Assembly (NCBI GenBank): GCA_947568835.1
Contig: OX387603.1
Location: 12,734,651 to 12,798,650, forward strand
Source of the DNA: Protonemura montana
Lineage: Eukaryota > Arthropoda > Insecta > Plecoptera > Nemouridae
Length of the DNA: 64,000 nucleotides
Reading direction: 5' to 3'
The notes below the pieces were generated by a model, which had not been told where the DNA came from, did no database searches, and saw only the letters and a program-made list of their open reading frames with translations. Numbering within the stretch: the first letter of the stretch is position 1; each line of letters begins with the position of its first letter. Both the position numbers and the translations under genes were made by a program. Positions 9,725-21,732 of this stretch are shown here, one piece after another.

Positions 9725-10092
9725 TTCCTCCTAAAACTCGGAAAAGTCTCATGAGATCATCGAAGTAAAACAACACTGCGCTGGGTCGGGTATTGGATGG
9801 GTGACCATCATACACATGACTAGTTCTGTTTGGGAGAGAGGTTGGAGGGATGAAAGTTAGTACAGAAACTTCATTAGCCTTGCTTATCAACCTCTCGACG
9901 GCATGGAATTGTGGAGGAATCCTGCTGTTCGAGTTGGACCGTCCTTCGAAAGGGACGTTAAGCCGGTGGTCCCCTTGGTGCTCTTCGACAGGAGTAGGCT
10001 ACGTGCCGGCACCGGGTTTCCACTCCTCCCTTCTAGGTTAGGTTAATCATCTACTTATTCTCCGACGCTTATTCCCTTCTAAACCAGTTGTT
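9725..10092 (+). mobile_element. 5S rRNA-derived SINE, best copy (B)
   Basis: The head (about 9745-9815) reads GATCATCGAAGTAAAACAAC then CTGCGCTGGGTCGGGTATTG and GATGGGTGACCATC. This follows the 3' half of eukaryotic 5S rRNA, where GATCACCGAAGTTAAGCAAC, a GGGC-CGGT-AGTA block and TTGGATGGGTGACC occur in the same order and spacing. That region holds the internal Pol III control elements (box A, IE, box C). A family-specific body follows, with GGGACGTTAAGCCGGTGGTC, CCCCTTGGTGC and GCACCGGGTTTCCACTCCTC. The tail is diverged. Other copies: 808-1077 (+), 49172-49530 (-), 58330-58680 (-) and fragments at 7802-8050. Confidence 0.85.
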
Positions 10093-10202
10093 TTACTTGC
10101 CATTCAAAAAACTTATTTTCAAATATTTTTTTTTTATTTACATTTCCATTTCCCCGAAAATCTAAAATAAACTTGCACACGGTCATAAAATATTATTTTC
10201 AG

Positions 10203-10317
10203 CAAAAAATTGCAAGACATCAGTATTCAGCAAGAACAAACTGAACTCTGCAAATCCCAACGAAAACTACAGGAATTGAAAATTGGGATTGGCCGCGTAC
10301 AGCTGCACATGGCCGTG
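10203..10317 (+). CDS. Candidate coiled-coil exon, unidentified
   Basis: After a good acceptor (tattattttcag), 115 bases stay open to a possible donor (gtaggc) at 10318. The peptide KKLQDISIQQEQTELCKSQR then KLQELKIGIGRVQLHMAV is rich in Q, E, K and L with heptad-like spacing, as in a coiled coil. The frame stays open to a stop at 10498-10500, but the last 60 residues look less protein-like. No family recognised, and no partner exon found. It lies just downstream of a SINE. It could be a real exon of a gene shared with 6125/7034, or chance. Confidence 0.25.
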
Positions 10318-10500
10318 GTAGGCGATTGGTTGCCCTGTCTGTTTTTCTCATACTCAGTCAAAACTCATCCGGGAACGAAGCGAACACCACAAAGATTACC
10401 TACGTGTTCAGCACAGATAGTTTTCGCGATAGTACGTGCTCACGAAATCGCTTTTCTCGCCGTCAGACAGCGTCTAGGTGCCAATGATGTACAGTCCTAG

Positions 10501-12879
10501 CCGCATTCTGGTGTATAAATTAGTTCCTGCAGAATTCTACTTGGTCATTATTTGATACAGTATGTTTGAAAGTCACGATGACTTCAATAGATAGTATCTT
10601 TCTACTCGTCAATAATTTCCATAATCCAGTTAACCATAAAACATCACTTTCTAAAATTACTGTAACTGTATTTTAAAGTTTACAAGAAATAGGTTTTAAT
10701 TACAAAAACACGTAGAATTTTGTAAGGTGATGTTCACGAACGTGGTAAATTATCTTCCTGTCTAACTCAACAGTAATCAAGAATGCCGAGAAACGATATC
10801 GCATGCCCCTGCGATTCACAAGCAGGTAGGTCCTTATAATTGGTTCGAACTGCGGAGTTATTAAAATACTGCAACAGAATGGAGAGAGAGAGCGACGGAG
10901 AGAGAGATTAATAATCTTCACAAGACTCTACTGGGTGGGTAGTTTAATGGTCTTCTCCGCTAGTCGCGCCACCGAACAAACTAAAGCCAACGTGAATTTC
11001 GCTAGGGATGCATTTAAAACTAAAATGAAGTACTGGCCACTGTTGTTATATGAAATAAACCATGCGAAGGTAACTGCAGCAAAAATGGGAAGCATTGCTT
11101 GTAAGTATTTTGTTTTCTACCAACCCGCAGTAATGTGTTTTTTTCAAACTACCGATACGACATTTCTATAGGTTATACAGGTCTTAGTTGGTCTGTCACG
11201 GTAAAATCTTTTGCTATTTTTACTGTCAAGGACTGGAAATAAGAGTACGCTTACTTAACTAATCGGGCAAACGACTTGTCCGATAGCGACAAAACAAATA
11301 CTAGCCATGGAAAACATTCGATGATTTTGCAACTCCATTTTCTGCCGAACTTCTACAGAATGCATTTCAAATTTGGTAGCTAGCGGTAACTTCATAAAGG
11401 GTGCAATGGTAAAAAAACCTCTCTTTAAAAGGAAAAGGAGCAGAACGAGCAAATATGACGTTTAATTCGATAACTTTTCAAGCAATTTGGGTACCTTATC
11501 AATCTGGTTATGACCCCTAAAACGCATTGTGTTTCTTAAAATAATTTCTAGTGGTATTTTCTAGTATTTCAAGTATTTTCTAGCAGTATTTTCTAATATT
11601 TCTAGTATTTTCTAGTAGTATATTGTTTTTAAAGTAATATGCTTATCCATTTTTCTTTAAATTTTTGCTGTTCGAATACTTTAAAGACTTTTACTAGGCA
11701 TTAAGCACTGATTTTCTTCCTCTCACTGTAACAAATTACCAGGATGTACAAACTTGATAAAATTTTAACTCTTAATTATGCTTACGAGTGATCACTGATC
11801 AGCTAAACAGTACAGGTATCCAGTCAAAAATCGAACTTTCGAAATACCCCGGGGAGGTTGCCAAATTTTTGGTTTCATCTACGGACGCTGAATACAGAAA
11901 CCCATTAATGCTGCTTTTTGTTGCCTCGTCGCCTCGTCACGCGCAGTGACGTCACTTTCTACGCTTGCTGCGTCTCTTCAGGATTTGCATCACCTTCGCG
12001 AAGAGTAGTGAGGTATGAATGACGTGTCACAATCTCCCGGTGAAAGCTACGGCGAAAGCACATATGTCGCATGGTGCGATCCTGGTGGTGGGTTTTTTTA
12101 ACGGATTTCCTTGACTTACGCTGACCAGCGTAGCGGGCTAATATTAGATTATTATATTATACCAAAAGGTGTTTGACGTCCATATAAGTAGATTTTTTTC
12201 ATAAGACCACAAAGATAAATTTTTATTAACCAGTTGAACCAGTGGAGAATAACCAGTTGTCAATGGATTTTTTTCATTTCAAAAATTATCTTTTATAAAT
12301 GGAGATCAACTTTTGCTGATAGCTATAGGTTAGATTTGGATTGGGTCTAACCTAGACCAATCTGACCTAATCCAATGATGTGTTCCTATGTGCTCTGTGT
12401 TGAGAAACGTTCCTTTAACATGTGGGTCAATTAAAAATAATTTGTTTTCAAAAGTCAGAACAACATTTGTCAATTTATCACAGGAAAATGTTTAAAGCTG
12501 AAGTGGAAATCACTCGAAAAACATGACCATTGTTCGAAAGTTTCTCCTCGGGGACATAAAGTTGAGCTGGGGCAACGTCCACTCGAGACAAGTCTGGCCA
12601 TCTTTGGCGTCTCAAGAGATCAACTCAAGAGACGAACCAAAACACAAAAACGTCCACGACGACGACACTTTTTGTCAGATTTTTCGTTGACGTATCTCTC
12701 AGACTTACTGTGTCATAGGCTTAAAAGATCAGACGCACTATGCTTGAACGCGTACGATCGGACGTGAAATGGCACCTGTAATATTGCTATGTTACTATAT
12801 AATACTATAGTATTGTTACGTTGAAACGACAATTCTTTCTTTACTAATACATAATATAGAACAACGATGGTTTTTATGT
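10501..12879. other. Gene-free stretch, nothing firmly identified
   Basis: No supported gene. A degenerate tandem of TTTTCTAGTA lies at 11544-11625. AACCAGTTG motifs near 12228-12270 resemble those around the snapback elements. Several short frames exist but none matches a known family. Confidence 0.35.
11544..11625. repeat. Degenerate TTTTCTAGTA tandem repeat
   Basis: About seven imperfect copies of a 10-15 base unit (TTTCTAGTGGTA, TTTTCTAGTATTTCAAGTA, TTTTCTAGCAGTA and similar). It looks like an old, eroding simple repeat. Confidence 0.7.
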
Positions 12880-13060
12880 TTTTCAGGCTCATGTCTACTT
12901 TTCTAGCCTTAGTTATAGTTAAAAAAAGACATTAAAAATTGGAATTTTAATGCTAAGTAAAAAACAACTAATTTTTCCGACGTGTCGTAACTTTATCAAA
13001 GGGGAAAAATTAATTTTTTCTTTACTTAACATTGAAAACAGAATTTTAAGTTTTTTTTTC
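12880..13060. mobile_element. Diverged relative of the 6.4-kb snapback element
   Basis: Inverted arms: AATGCTAAGTAAAAAACAAC with TAATTTTTCCGACGTGTCGT on the left, and GGGGAAAAATTAATTTTTTC with TTTACTTAACATTG on the right. The sequence CGTGTCGTAACTTTATCAA and flanking TCATGTCTACTTT are shared with the element at 6395-6572 and its flank. More eroded, so older. Confidence 0.5.
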
Positions 13061-13879
13061 AGCATCTAAGGTTTCTCTGTGATTTTGTTGCTGATCACTG
13101 TTTTTCGTTAATTAACTGAATGTGTTCAAAACATAACCAGAATTGTGGGAATAACGATCGGACATAGTTTCCATTATTGGGAACAATAAAATGCGATTGC
13201 GTCCTTCACTAAAAAGTGTCCCATAAAACCTGACAAGGGATATCGTACAGTTCGACACCGGTAGTATTATCTAGGTAATAAAACTCACTGGTAGGATATT
13301 TTTGCAGTACAGTTCATTAATAACATAGATTTATTAGCTTGGGGTATTGAAAGTCATCTGTCTAAGTCAAAAATGAGTAAAAACTGTCAAGGGAGATGAT
13401 TTCGAGCAAGCTAGGGCAACCCAAAACCGATGGATCTGGTTTGAGTTGAGAATTTAGGCACCTGATCTCTGAACCTTGGTGCCCAAGTTCAGAATCTGGG
13501 CATCGGAAGCCAAATTCCTAGTTCCTTCTTATTTTTAGATCGCACACAAATATAACAAATGGGGGTTTTGATGTAAACTACAATGTAATCAGGCGCCGGC
13601 CGGCGAAAGATTTCCTACTAGGGTTGGACGCCGAGTGTTGGGACTGATAAATTAAAGAACTGAAAATTGCTCAAAGATAAGACGAGATATGGCGTTGGTG
13701 GACGTGATCAGGAAGTCAATCGAGAGGCTGGTGAGAAAACGATGGAAACCGCCTTTAAGTTTGGGCAGAGCGGGCGATTTTTTTTGTTGCCGAAAAAAGT
13801 AATATAAATCAATGAGAGGAATGAAGTATGGAAGTCTTGTGTTTTCTGTGCGAAAATTAATTTAATTTGTTTCTTATTG

Positions 13880-13900
13880 TTTTTTTTTTTTTTTTTTTTT
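13880..13900. repeat. Poly(T) run of 21
   Basis: Uninterrupted T run. It could be the A-tail of a minus-strand retroposed sequence or a simple repeat. No matching element body was recognised beside it. Confidence 0.8.
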
Positions 13901-14082
13901 CAACGAAATTTATGAAATATTTAGATAAAGATCAATTTCTTAGCAATATTTTGAACGTATTTTGGTATTAAACGTGATAAAGTGGAATAAAGCAGAGCTG
14001 GCGGCATTTTGTGAGAAGCAAAGTGTTAATTTTTGATGAATTAACCAAGCATTTGAATCTAGAAATTACTGCTTAAATTGAC

Positions 14083-15334
14083 TGATTGATTGATTGTGGG
14101 GTTGAGTGGCACGTCAGCTTCTAGGCTATTTGTGCCGAAAACATGATTACAAATTAAGATGCTTCAAGACAGACACGAAGTCTTTCTAAATCGACGTGTT
14201 AAAATATGAGTGGTTCTTGACGCATTCTTTATAAATACGTCCGAAAAGAATCAAATTAGACACAATAAAAAGTGCTTAATGTTTAAAAAACCATTTGCTA
14301 GTGACTCTTAAAGCTAAATCCTATCTTAAAAACCAGTCTTTTTTAAAAATCGCAGCACTAGATCGACAGAGCAGGCAACATCTCTCAATGTCTCTTGCAT
14401 GCTTCCAGGGAGCTTCAGAATTCTACGCAACTGTCGGTGATCGGCACACTCGATAAGGAGGTGTTTGAGTGGGTCTTCCCGTTTGAGGATGAAGATATGG
14501 GATAAAAAACTGTGACCGATGCGCATCCGGGTTGTTACAACCTCTTCCCGTCGAGATAGACGGGCAGAGCGATTTCCAGATTGCGACGGATCCCTTGATG
14601 GTCCTGAGTTTGTTGGAAAGGACAGCATCCCAGGATACCTGCCAACGCTGTGCGGTTTTTATCCTAAAGACAACTTTAAAATCTAAAAATTGCACTAATG
14701 GCAAGTCCAGTTCAGTTTTAGTGGTGGCCTCCTTAGCGGCCCTATCGGCCATCTCATTGCCGGCAATGCCGGCATGGCCCGTGCGCCAGCAGAGCAGAAC
14801 TTCTATCCATGATAGATTAAGTTATCCTAGGGTGTTCTGAATGGTTTGTACGAGATTGTCATCGAGGAGTGCATGGCACAAAGCTTGAAGAGAGCTCAGG
14901 GAGTCAGAAAATATCAGAAATTGTTTTTGACGGGCATGCTTTGATGTGTTCAAGGCCCTTGAGGATTGGAAGCAATTTTGCTGTAAAGATGATGCAGATG
15001 GGGTTGAGCTTGAAGCTCACGCTTGTGGTGTCAACTGCAAAAGCACACCCGATAGATGCATTGACCTTGGAGCCGTCTGTTTAGATCTTAGTGTGATTTT
15101 GGTAAGAGTCGCATAAACTGCCAAAGAGTTGTCGGAACACGACTTGACCAGGCACACTGGCTTAGGAAAAGATCAGGAAACCACCCGGCTTGTTCCGAGC
15201 GGCAGGACAGATGGGAAGCCTATTTCGATAGCCTCGAGGAGTTCCTTGGCTCGGATGCCGACAGGTCTTGCGGTTCTTTGCCGCGTGTCATGCACTGTCT
15301 GGAACGGTAGTCTGAAGACGTTCGACCAACCTCC
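14083..15334 (-). mobile_element. 5'-truncated, decayed I-type LINE
   Basis: Read on the minus strand, this runs from a pre-RNase H linker (peptide PGGWSNVFRLPFQTVHDTRQ then RTARPVGIRAKELLEAIEIG) through an RNase H domain and a C-terminal block to a 3' UTR. It ends in GTTGATTGA-type repeats: on this strand ...CTCAACCCCACAATCAATCA. It is broken by stops and frameshifts. RNase H after the reverse transcriptase is typical of the I group of arthropod non-LTR elements. The reverse transcriptase and ORF1 are missing because the copy is truncated at 15334, exactly where a TTAGG-like run begins. Confidence 0.8.
14326..15080 (-). pseudogene. LINE RNase H domain and C-terminus, frameshifted
   Basis: RNase H motifs appear in order. 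TDGSKVNASIGCAFAV (about 15033-15080) carries the first catalytic Asp. The expected TAE has become TAK, losing a catalytic Glu. FSDSLSSLQAL comes after a frameshift, and GNEMADRAAKEAT (about 14714-14755) holds the last Asp. A stop interrupts the domain (NTLG*LNLSW). Downstream, after another frameshift, comes RMRIGHSFLSHIFILKREDP with a HLLIECADHRQLRRIL block, typical of the zinc-knuckle-like tail of I/Jockey-type elements. The C-terminus ends VLRFLKKTGF. The missing residue, stops and shifts show it cannot make an active enzyme. Confidence 0.8.
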
Positions 15335-15366
15335 AGGTTAGATTAGTTTAGGTTAGGTTAGGTTAA
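15335..15366. repeat. Short TTAGG-like run at the LINE 5' junction
   Basis: GGTTAGATTAGTTTAGGTTA followed by GGTTAGGTTAAG: three good TTAGG units and some degenerate ones. It abuts the truncated 5' end of the LINE. Confidence 0.8.
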
Positions 15367-15938
15367 GCCTCCCGTTTTGGGTGAAGCGGAAACCAAAGAG
15401 GCGTATTGGTAAGATATTATGCGTCTGTGTCCAGCAGTACGGGCAATACTTTCTCAGCCTCCAGGAAAATGTTTTCCTCCCTCACGGGTCTCCAAATACG
15501 GCAAAAATGTGGGTAAGCGTTTAGGTCTGCGCAAGGAGTCGGCCAGAAAAGGAAGAGATAACAAGAAACGAGGAGAAAGAGAGGTGGTGAAAGGAAAGAA
15601 ATTAAAGATAAAGATCGCGTAGATCCTTCTCATCCTGAGACAGTGTCTCGTTACAACGACGGTGTTGGCTAATTTTGGTCTGGGTCCTTACCGGGAGCCT
15701 GTCCGGTATAGGAGACCTTGACGGGGAGTGAAACCTCCCCAACGGCATGGTCTCCCGAATCATTGGATCAAGCAAACCCCTTCACTACGATAAGGTACTT
15801 GCCACGAACGGGTACCGCTTGAAGTACCAGTTTAAAACAAGCCTATGAATGTATGGAAAGTGTTCTCATTAAGATACACTAGGTGACACTTCACGCTAAA
15901 ATATTGCCCTGTTTCAATATCATTCAGATGACTAGCAT

Positions 15939-15985
15939 GCGCCTGAACGCAGCCCGCAGAGCAGATCGGAAACGGCTCCTCCACC
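15939..15985 (-). repeat. GC-rich 45-bp core repeat, copy 1
   Basis: On the minus strand GGTGGAGGAGCC, then variable bases, then CTCTGCGGGCTGCGTTCAGG. Three further copies are at 26773-26820 (-), 57023-57064 (+) and 57344-57386 (+). Flanks are not shared. Confidence 0.75.
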
Positions 15986-16697
15986 AAAAACCTTCAAGGG
16001 TGAAATGTAGATTCCAAACTGTTTGCATATTTTTAATACATCGTAGTAGTATCGAAGCTCTCAATTTTACTAGCGTTTTTTTATGACGAAAAATACGAAA
16101 AATTTGAATTACAAATCATGTACACAGAGTTTGTGAACTTTAATAGGTAAAAAATATATTATTTTGCCAGTCAATTTATTGATATTTACTTTCTTGTTTA
16201 GTTAATATGAAACTTCATTAACATTTCATAAAGTTTTCACTTGGTTAACTTTGATCACGAAGTTTTAAAGGAGTAAAATTCAGTGGCGGAACTTGAAAAC
16301 TGAGGATCTTCAAGCCTGTTACAAACTTACAGCGTTGGCCATTCTTTATCTCGCTGTAAAATTGGATATTTTGAGAGATTGTCGATAGTCTAAAAATCGC
16401 ATGATGAAGATAATCTGAAAAACAATCGCATCTTTGGATTTAAACTCAACTTAAATTCAACATGAAATGGTTTGTGAGAACGGTTTGGTATGAAAAGGAC
16501 TTTGTGAAAATAACCAGTACCCTCCTTAACAATTAAATGCAAATAATGCAAACAATAACAATGAGCTTACTGAAAACACTAGGAATGGACTTAAGATCAT
16601 AGGGTAAGCAAAATATGCCCTATATTTAGAAGTTTAAACTCTCTTTTACCCTGAACATAAACCATGTACCCTATCGTATAACCCTAACCCCACCATG

Positions 16698-16730
16698 TAC
16701 CGTAAACCGTACACCGTATTCCGTATACCG
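16698..16730. repeat. Degenerate ACCGTA tandem
   Basis: TACCGTAAACCGTACACCGT followed by ATTCCGTATACCG. A short, roughly 7-base periodic run preceded by CCCTAACCCC. Confidence 0.6.
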
Positions 16731-18527
16731 TTTTAACCCAACCATATATTGAATTCAATTCAACCAGCAGTCCAAATAACCCAATTATTACATACACTTT
16801 TAACACGAACAACCACTCCCCAGAACAAAGCTAAATTAAAGTTGTTTCGATAACACTTTTGCACATCTTCGCTTTCCCCGCAGCTGTTCAAGCTACCCAA
16901 ACATCGTCCCGCCACCCACGCACCTCAAAAACACTGCAATACGGCGTCAAGCCAACAGGTTTCGCGCGGAATGACGGTACGACAGCATTACTAATTATTC
17001 ATGGCGTCTTAGTGCCTCAGGGTTAACTACTTGACACTTAGGATAAGACTGCAGGGTGACAGCTGCTGGCACTTGTTGATGACTTGGCAGCAGTGACAGT
17101 AGCAAGTGATCGTTATTACTGTGTCATCTGTTACTAATCACGTTGTGCAATACGTCACCAGGCAAGATTTATTGTTTAATTTACACCTCAATGATTGATA
17201 TAGGTACTGATGTGCTATGTTAAATAGATGGGTTAAATGAATTGTCGCTACATGGTATGGTGATTGTACAAAGCAGGACGTAATGTATTTGTGGTTGGTA
17301 ATTGATTTAATTTAAAAATTTAGGGTGATACCGTAACGTGTTTCGCAACTTTACACCAAAAAAGTAACGAAATCCCGAAAAGAAACTTAACTTATTAAGG
17401 TGAACTGCAATATATATTTTTTTTTAGCTAATTATGCATTAATTTTACCAAACTTTTTCGAAATTTCTCTGCAATTAATGTCCATCAGTGATGACAGTTC
17501 TAGAACACCCCCCATAAAACTATATTAAATTATCATGAATCTACTAAAAAAAACTAAAAAAATTTTTTAATTACTTTAAATTTTATGATAGAACCTAACG
17601 CCTTCAGATCACTAAAGTATGCGAAATAAGCTTCAGCCATTATAACCGACAGTAAAATGTCCCTAATTGGCACAGTTATGACAAAAAAAAACAGCTGTTA
17701 TTTTCAAACACTGGTCGTTTTGCGAACTTGCATTGTTTGCACGCATATCTGCAACAGCGTGGGCGCTCGGCCGTTGGGGAGTGGCAGGGGAGCGGGGACA
17801 GGTACACCGGCTCGTTCATTTATAAAACGAAACTGTCTTTGTAAACTTTCTACCGCATCGGCGACAAGCGAGCGGAAGGTGAAAATGTGGGACATACGTT
17901 CATCAGATTGGAACGGTGGTACGATTTATATATTAGCTAAAGTCGGAATGCTTCGAAGATACGGCAGGGGTTAGTCCTGATTTGTGTAGTGCTAAATGTA
18001 TGCGAGTGAACTGAACTGAGCTCTTATCTTAAAATAGTTGAATGGTTAACATACTGGCAGAACTGGTTAGAACAAAGCGGTTAAAGTGGAACATTTTAGC
18101 TTTTTCAGGTTTAGTTGAGTTCAAGGTTACAGGTTAACACACGTGTTATGTCACTTTGACAAAGAAGACCTTGAAAACTGTTCTGAAACCAAGAAACCTT
18201 CTATTTTTCATTTGAAAAGATCTTAAATTGATGAATTTACAGATGTACTTGGTTATCTTCGCTTCTTAAAACCCAAATTATTCCAGAAAAATTTCAAACT
18301 GCTGTTGTTTAAAGCTCAGAAAATCAAACTTACGAGGTTGACCTTGCAATATTATAACGGAAAAAGGTAATACATGTCGTGAAATATTATTTAAATTGCA
18401 AATTCTTGCGACTAGCGAGTATTTTATTATTAATAAATCCATCACTAGAAATTTACTAAAAAAAAAAATATTTGGGAGGTTCGTCACAATTATCAAAATC
18501 TCTCAGACTGTTTTAAAAAGGTCACTG

Positions 18528-18650
18528 AGATTAAATTACTAGAGCGAAACCCACGACAGGTGGAGATCTGGGTTTGAGTCTTCGTTTGGGCATCAATATT
18601 GCGAGGTTGTTGGTGTTCCTAATGATAAAATTATGAATATACGTGGTTTA
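18528..18650 (+). mobile_element. tRNA-like SINE fragment
   Basis: CCCACGACAGGTGGAGATCT followed by GGGTTTGAGTCTTCGTTTGG. GGTTTGAGTC resembles a Pol III box B. The same block and the following 40 bases recur on the minus strand at 61085-61170 (shared GGTTTGAGTCTTCGTTTGGG, then a similar GTGTTCCT...ATAAAAT tail). The box A side is eroded here. Confidence 0.6.
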
Positions 18651-21592
18651 TTTTGAAACCTGCAGGAATTTCTAAAAATATGCGAATTTCCTATAATTAT
18701 TCCTAGACTCACCTAAATCCTAAACTATTGGCGTTAATGGCACAATGACATTAAAACAAGAAAGAAGTATTGTCATATTCTATACGTAATCGGGGACCCC
18801 TTCATCAGCTAACCTCAAGAAGGAACAAGCAGACAAAGGTGGTCTGGTCGACGTCGATTTTCATCGTCATTGTCTGCGTTGAGGAATGCGGATAATGGTT
18901 GGCTTCATTATGATTTGCACTCATAGCAAACAATGTTTTCACCATGTTTTGTTCACCATGCAGTTGCAGAACCGTGTGAGTCTAGACAACATTTTGCTGG
19001 AACTGCTATTCCCCTGTTTTATAAAAATGAGACAAAAGTTTTTCTCTCTCTTTCTGCTATTATTTATTATTCATTCTCAAGTCGACAATAACCCGCGTCT
19101 GGTATTATATGTAATCATAACGAGTATTTAACGACTTAAGATGTAAATTGCAATTAAAAAGTTAGAGAGTTTATTTAAACTCAGGGGTTTTTGTTTTGTT
19201 TCTAACGGTCATTTCCTCTTCACTGCAAAAAAAAAAGTTGTTGAAACCATTTGGGAACATAGTTTTACTGTCACATTGAATCAAAACTGATTTAATACGT
19301 AAAGTTTAAAGCTCTTAAGGTCAAGAGGAGTTCTTGGTAGTTAATCTCTTTTTGGCGTTGACTCCCAATTATAGAAGTTGGTTTTTCTTCAGCGACAAAC
19401 AGAGCTATTCTGAGTAGGTACAATAAAACTTAAGATTTCGCTGTTCAAAAACAGATAATAGTTATTTCAGGACTAGAACCGCCATTCAAAATGGCCGACA
19501 CACAGCCTTCTTGCCCAGTATCTGTTACGAATAAATAAATTGTAACCTCTTCTAATACTCTTATCCGAAAACCTTCGTATGTTTTTTGTCTACCATATAA
19601 AATCCACAAAATGTCACATTTTAACTATTTCAGTAATTAATTTGTTTTTATATTGTACATAATAACCTCATGCTGGACTGACATGATTTTATTGCTTAAA
19701 TTTTCCAGAAGAGCAGAAGACTTCACGAATATTTCAGGATTAGGATCGTCAATAAAAAAACCATATTGCAAATAAACATATAGTAGGTACATATTGTATG
19801 CATTCATATTATGTAATTGCCTATGTACATTCTGGATGTCTGCAAATCTCCTTTCTGTGCTGTGTGGGAAAGAAACAAGAAATACTAATTACCTACTAGA
19901 AATACACAGCTGTCTGGCAACATTAACCCAATGCCGTTTTCGACTAACCTGCACTGGTGCGCGTTTGAAACCTGCTCAATGCTCCACCGGGTTTGCACCA
20001 GCTCCGAGCGCAAGCGCTCCCACCCGAACACGTGATACCAGCCATCAGTGAATTAATTCCTTTTAAATATTTTTAAATTGAACCGTCAAAATTCTCAGAG
20101 CAAGCAAAGTGCACCGGGAGTGACCCGAGAGCGAGCAAATCTGCCCGTCGAACAAGTGAAAGTTGCACTTGGGCAGAGTAACATGCCCAGTCGAACACGC
20201 AGATCGTTCCTGGTGCACCGGGGCAGCCAGTCGAATACGCTATTACTTAAACTGAAAATAATACACAATTTTCACCTATAAAAATTCATCCGCTAAATTT
20301 CGACCCCTGTCAATGCCATCATACGGGGTTTCACGCACTTTTCACCCATTCTACGCACACGCATGACAGCGTCAACCGACATTTCCCCTAGCTACCCTTT
20401 AGAAGGGTTTAATTGGTCTCTGTAGAACTGTTAAACTACGCGATTTCCGCGACACCGTTTGACATACAGAGCGGCTTGAAATGTGCACCGGTTGCAGCAA
20501 TAAAGGTGCCTATGGACATACGCGATGTTTAATTCATTACACGGTACATGCGGGTGAATGCAAGCTGCTAGGTGAGGTCAATCAGTGGATCAACAAAAAA
20601 CGGGAGAAAAAAGTTACAGAGAAGTGTAGGTGCACGTGATTTTTTATGCAGGGTAAGTTTGAAAATAAGAAATAATTAAAAATAATGCGATATTTTTAAA
20701 ATATTTAAAAGTTTGTCAATATTTTTAGCACGTGTACTGAATTAGCATATTTGACAGATTTAGAAAGTTGACAGATTTGTTAAGCAGCTCCATTTTGGAA
20801 ATAATTTATCATGAAGATGTCCGCAGTTCGAAGATTTTCAAATTTTCAGACATCAAATTGGCTGCTGGTTTAAAGTGAAAGCTGAGCATTCCATCATAGA
20901 TATCAGAGTATTTGTATGAAACCCGGGCTTTTTGTGTGAACGTATTCAATGTTTGTACTTACCATTCTTTGAGATGCGGACACAGTTATTTTCCTCTCCC
21001 CCTCCCCTCTTTCCCATGACGAGCACGAAGAAGCCGTCCCCCACACACGTTTTGCCTTTTTCGCTATCCTGTTTGAAGCAGCGGGTGTCGGTGTCGAGAG
21101 AAAACATCAAAGCATAGCTTCGTACGCTATGGATACTCCGACGGCACATATTACGCAAGAGAGCACCAAAAGACAAAAACACACAAAAATCTGTATGCAA
21201 GGTACCAGACTGAGTCTTTTGAGGTGTTTAATCTCATACCCTCCTCGTGGAGCAAGATGATTTATGCAGGATTTTTGTCAATAACCAATGAATTACACAA
21301 AACGGCACAATATTATTATAAAAGCCCGTAGTAAACTAAACAATAACAGTATGAAAAGATATGAAAACGGTTATTTATTGAAAGCAATTGAGTCAAAGGT
21401 CATTTACATCATAACCGCAAATTTATGAAATTGACAGTTGATATTGTATTAAAAATACCCTTCCATTTCACGAAACCGCTATGAAGCTCAATAAATCTCA
21501 CATATAACTAATTGTAAACTATCATAATTAACGAAATAGTTGCCACCGAGATGAATCACCTGACGACAAATAATTAGCATCAAATACATCAT
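18651..21592. other. Upstream region of the channel gene, nothing firm
   Basis: No supported exon. A GC-richer block at 19920-20250 contains repeated GTGCACCGGG and AGTCGAACACGC phrases and could be an eroded element or regulatory DNA. A T-rich/C-rich block lies at about 20990-21060. Confidence 0.3.
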
Positions 21593-21732
21593 ATGCAGAG
21601 TGCTGCATGCATGCATGCACAGTTGCCGTCACTGCCCAACTGCCCGCTGCAGTCACGAGCGTTGGCGTCGCTCCGACCAATTCAACTCTGTCGTCCGCCG
21701 CTCAGTCTGGTTGCAAACGCCGCGCCGCCACC

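Larger units (their letters stand above)
15367..17700. other. Gene-free stretch with small repeats
   Basis: A GC-richer block at about 15640-15840 (GACGGGGAGTGAAACCTCCC) may be part of an unrecognised element. The GTGGAGGAGCC core repeat is at 15939-15985, and degenerate ACCGTA repeats are at 16698-16730. No gene supported. Confidence 0.35.

Noticed and set aside
14532-15084. Plus-strand ORFs over the LINE
   Set aside because: Shadows of the minus-strand RNase H and C-terminal sequence.
18540-18590. Genuine tRNA gene
   Set aside because: Box B is present but there is no acceptor stem or complete cloverleaf; it belongs to a repeated SINE.
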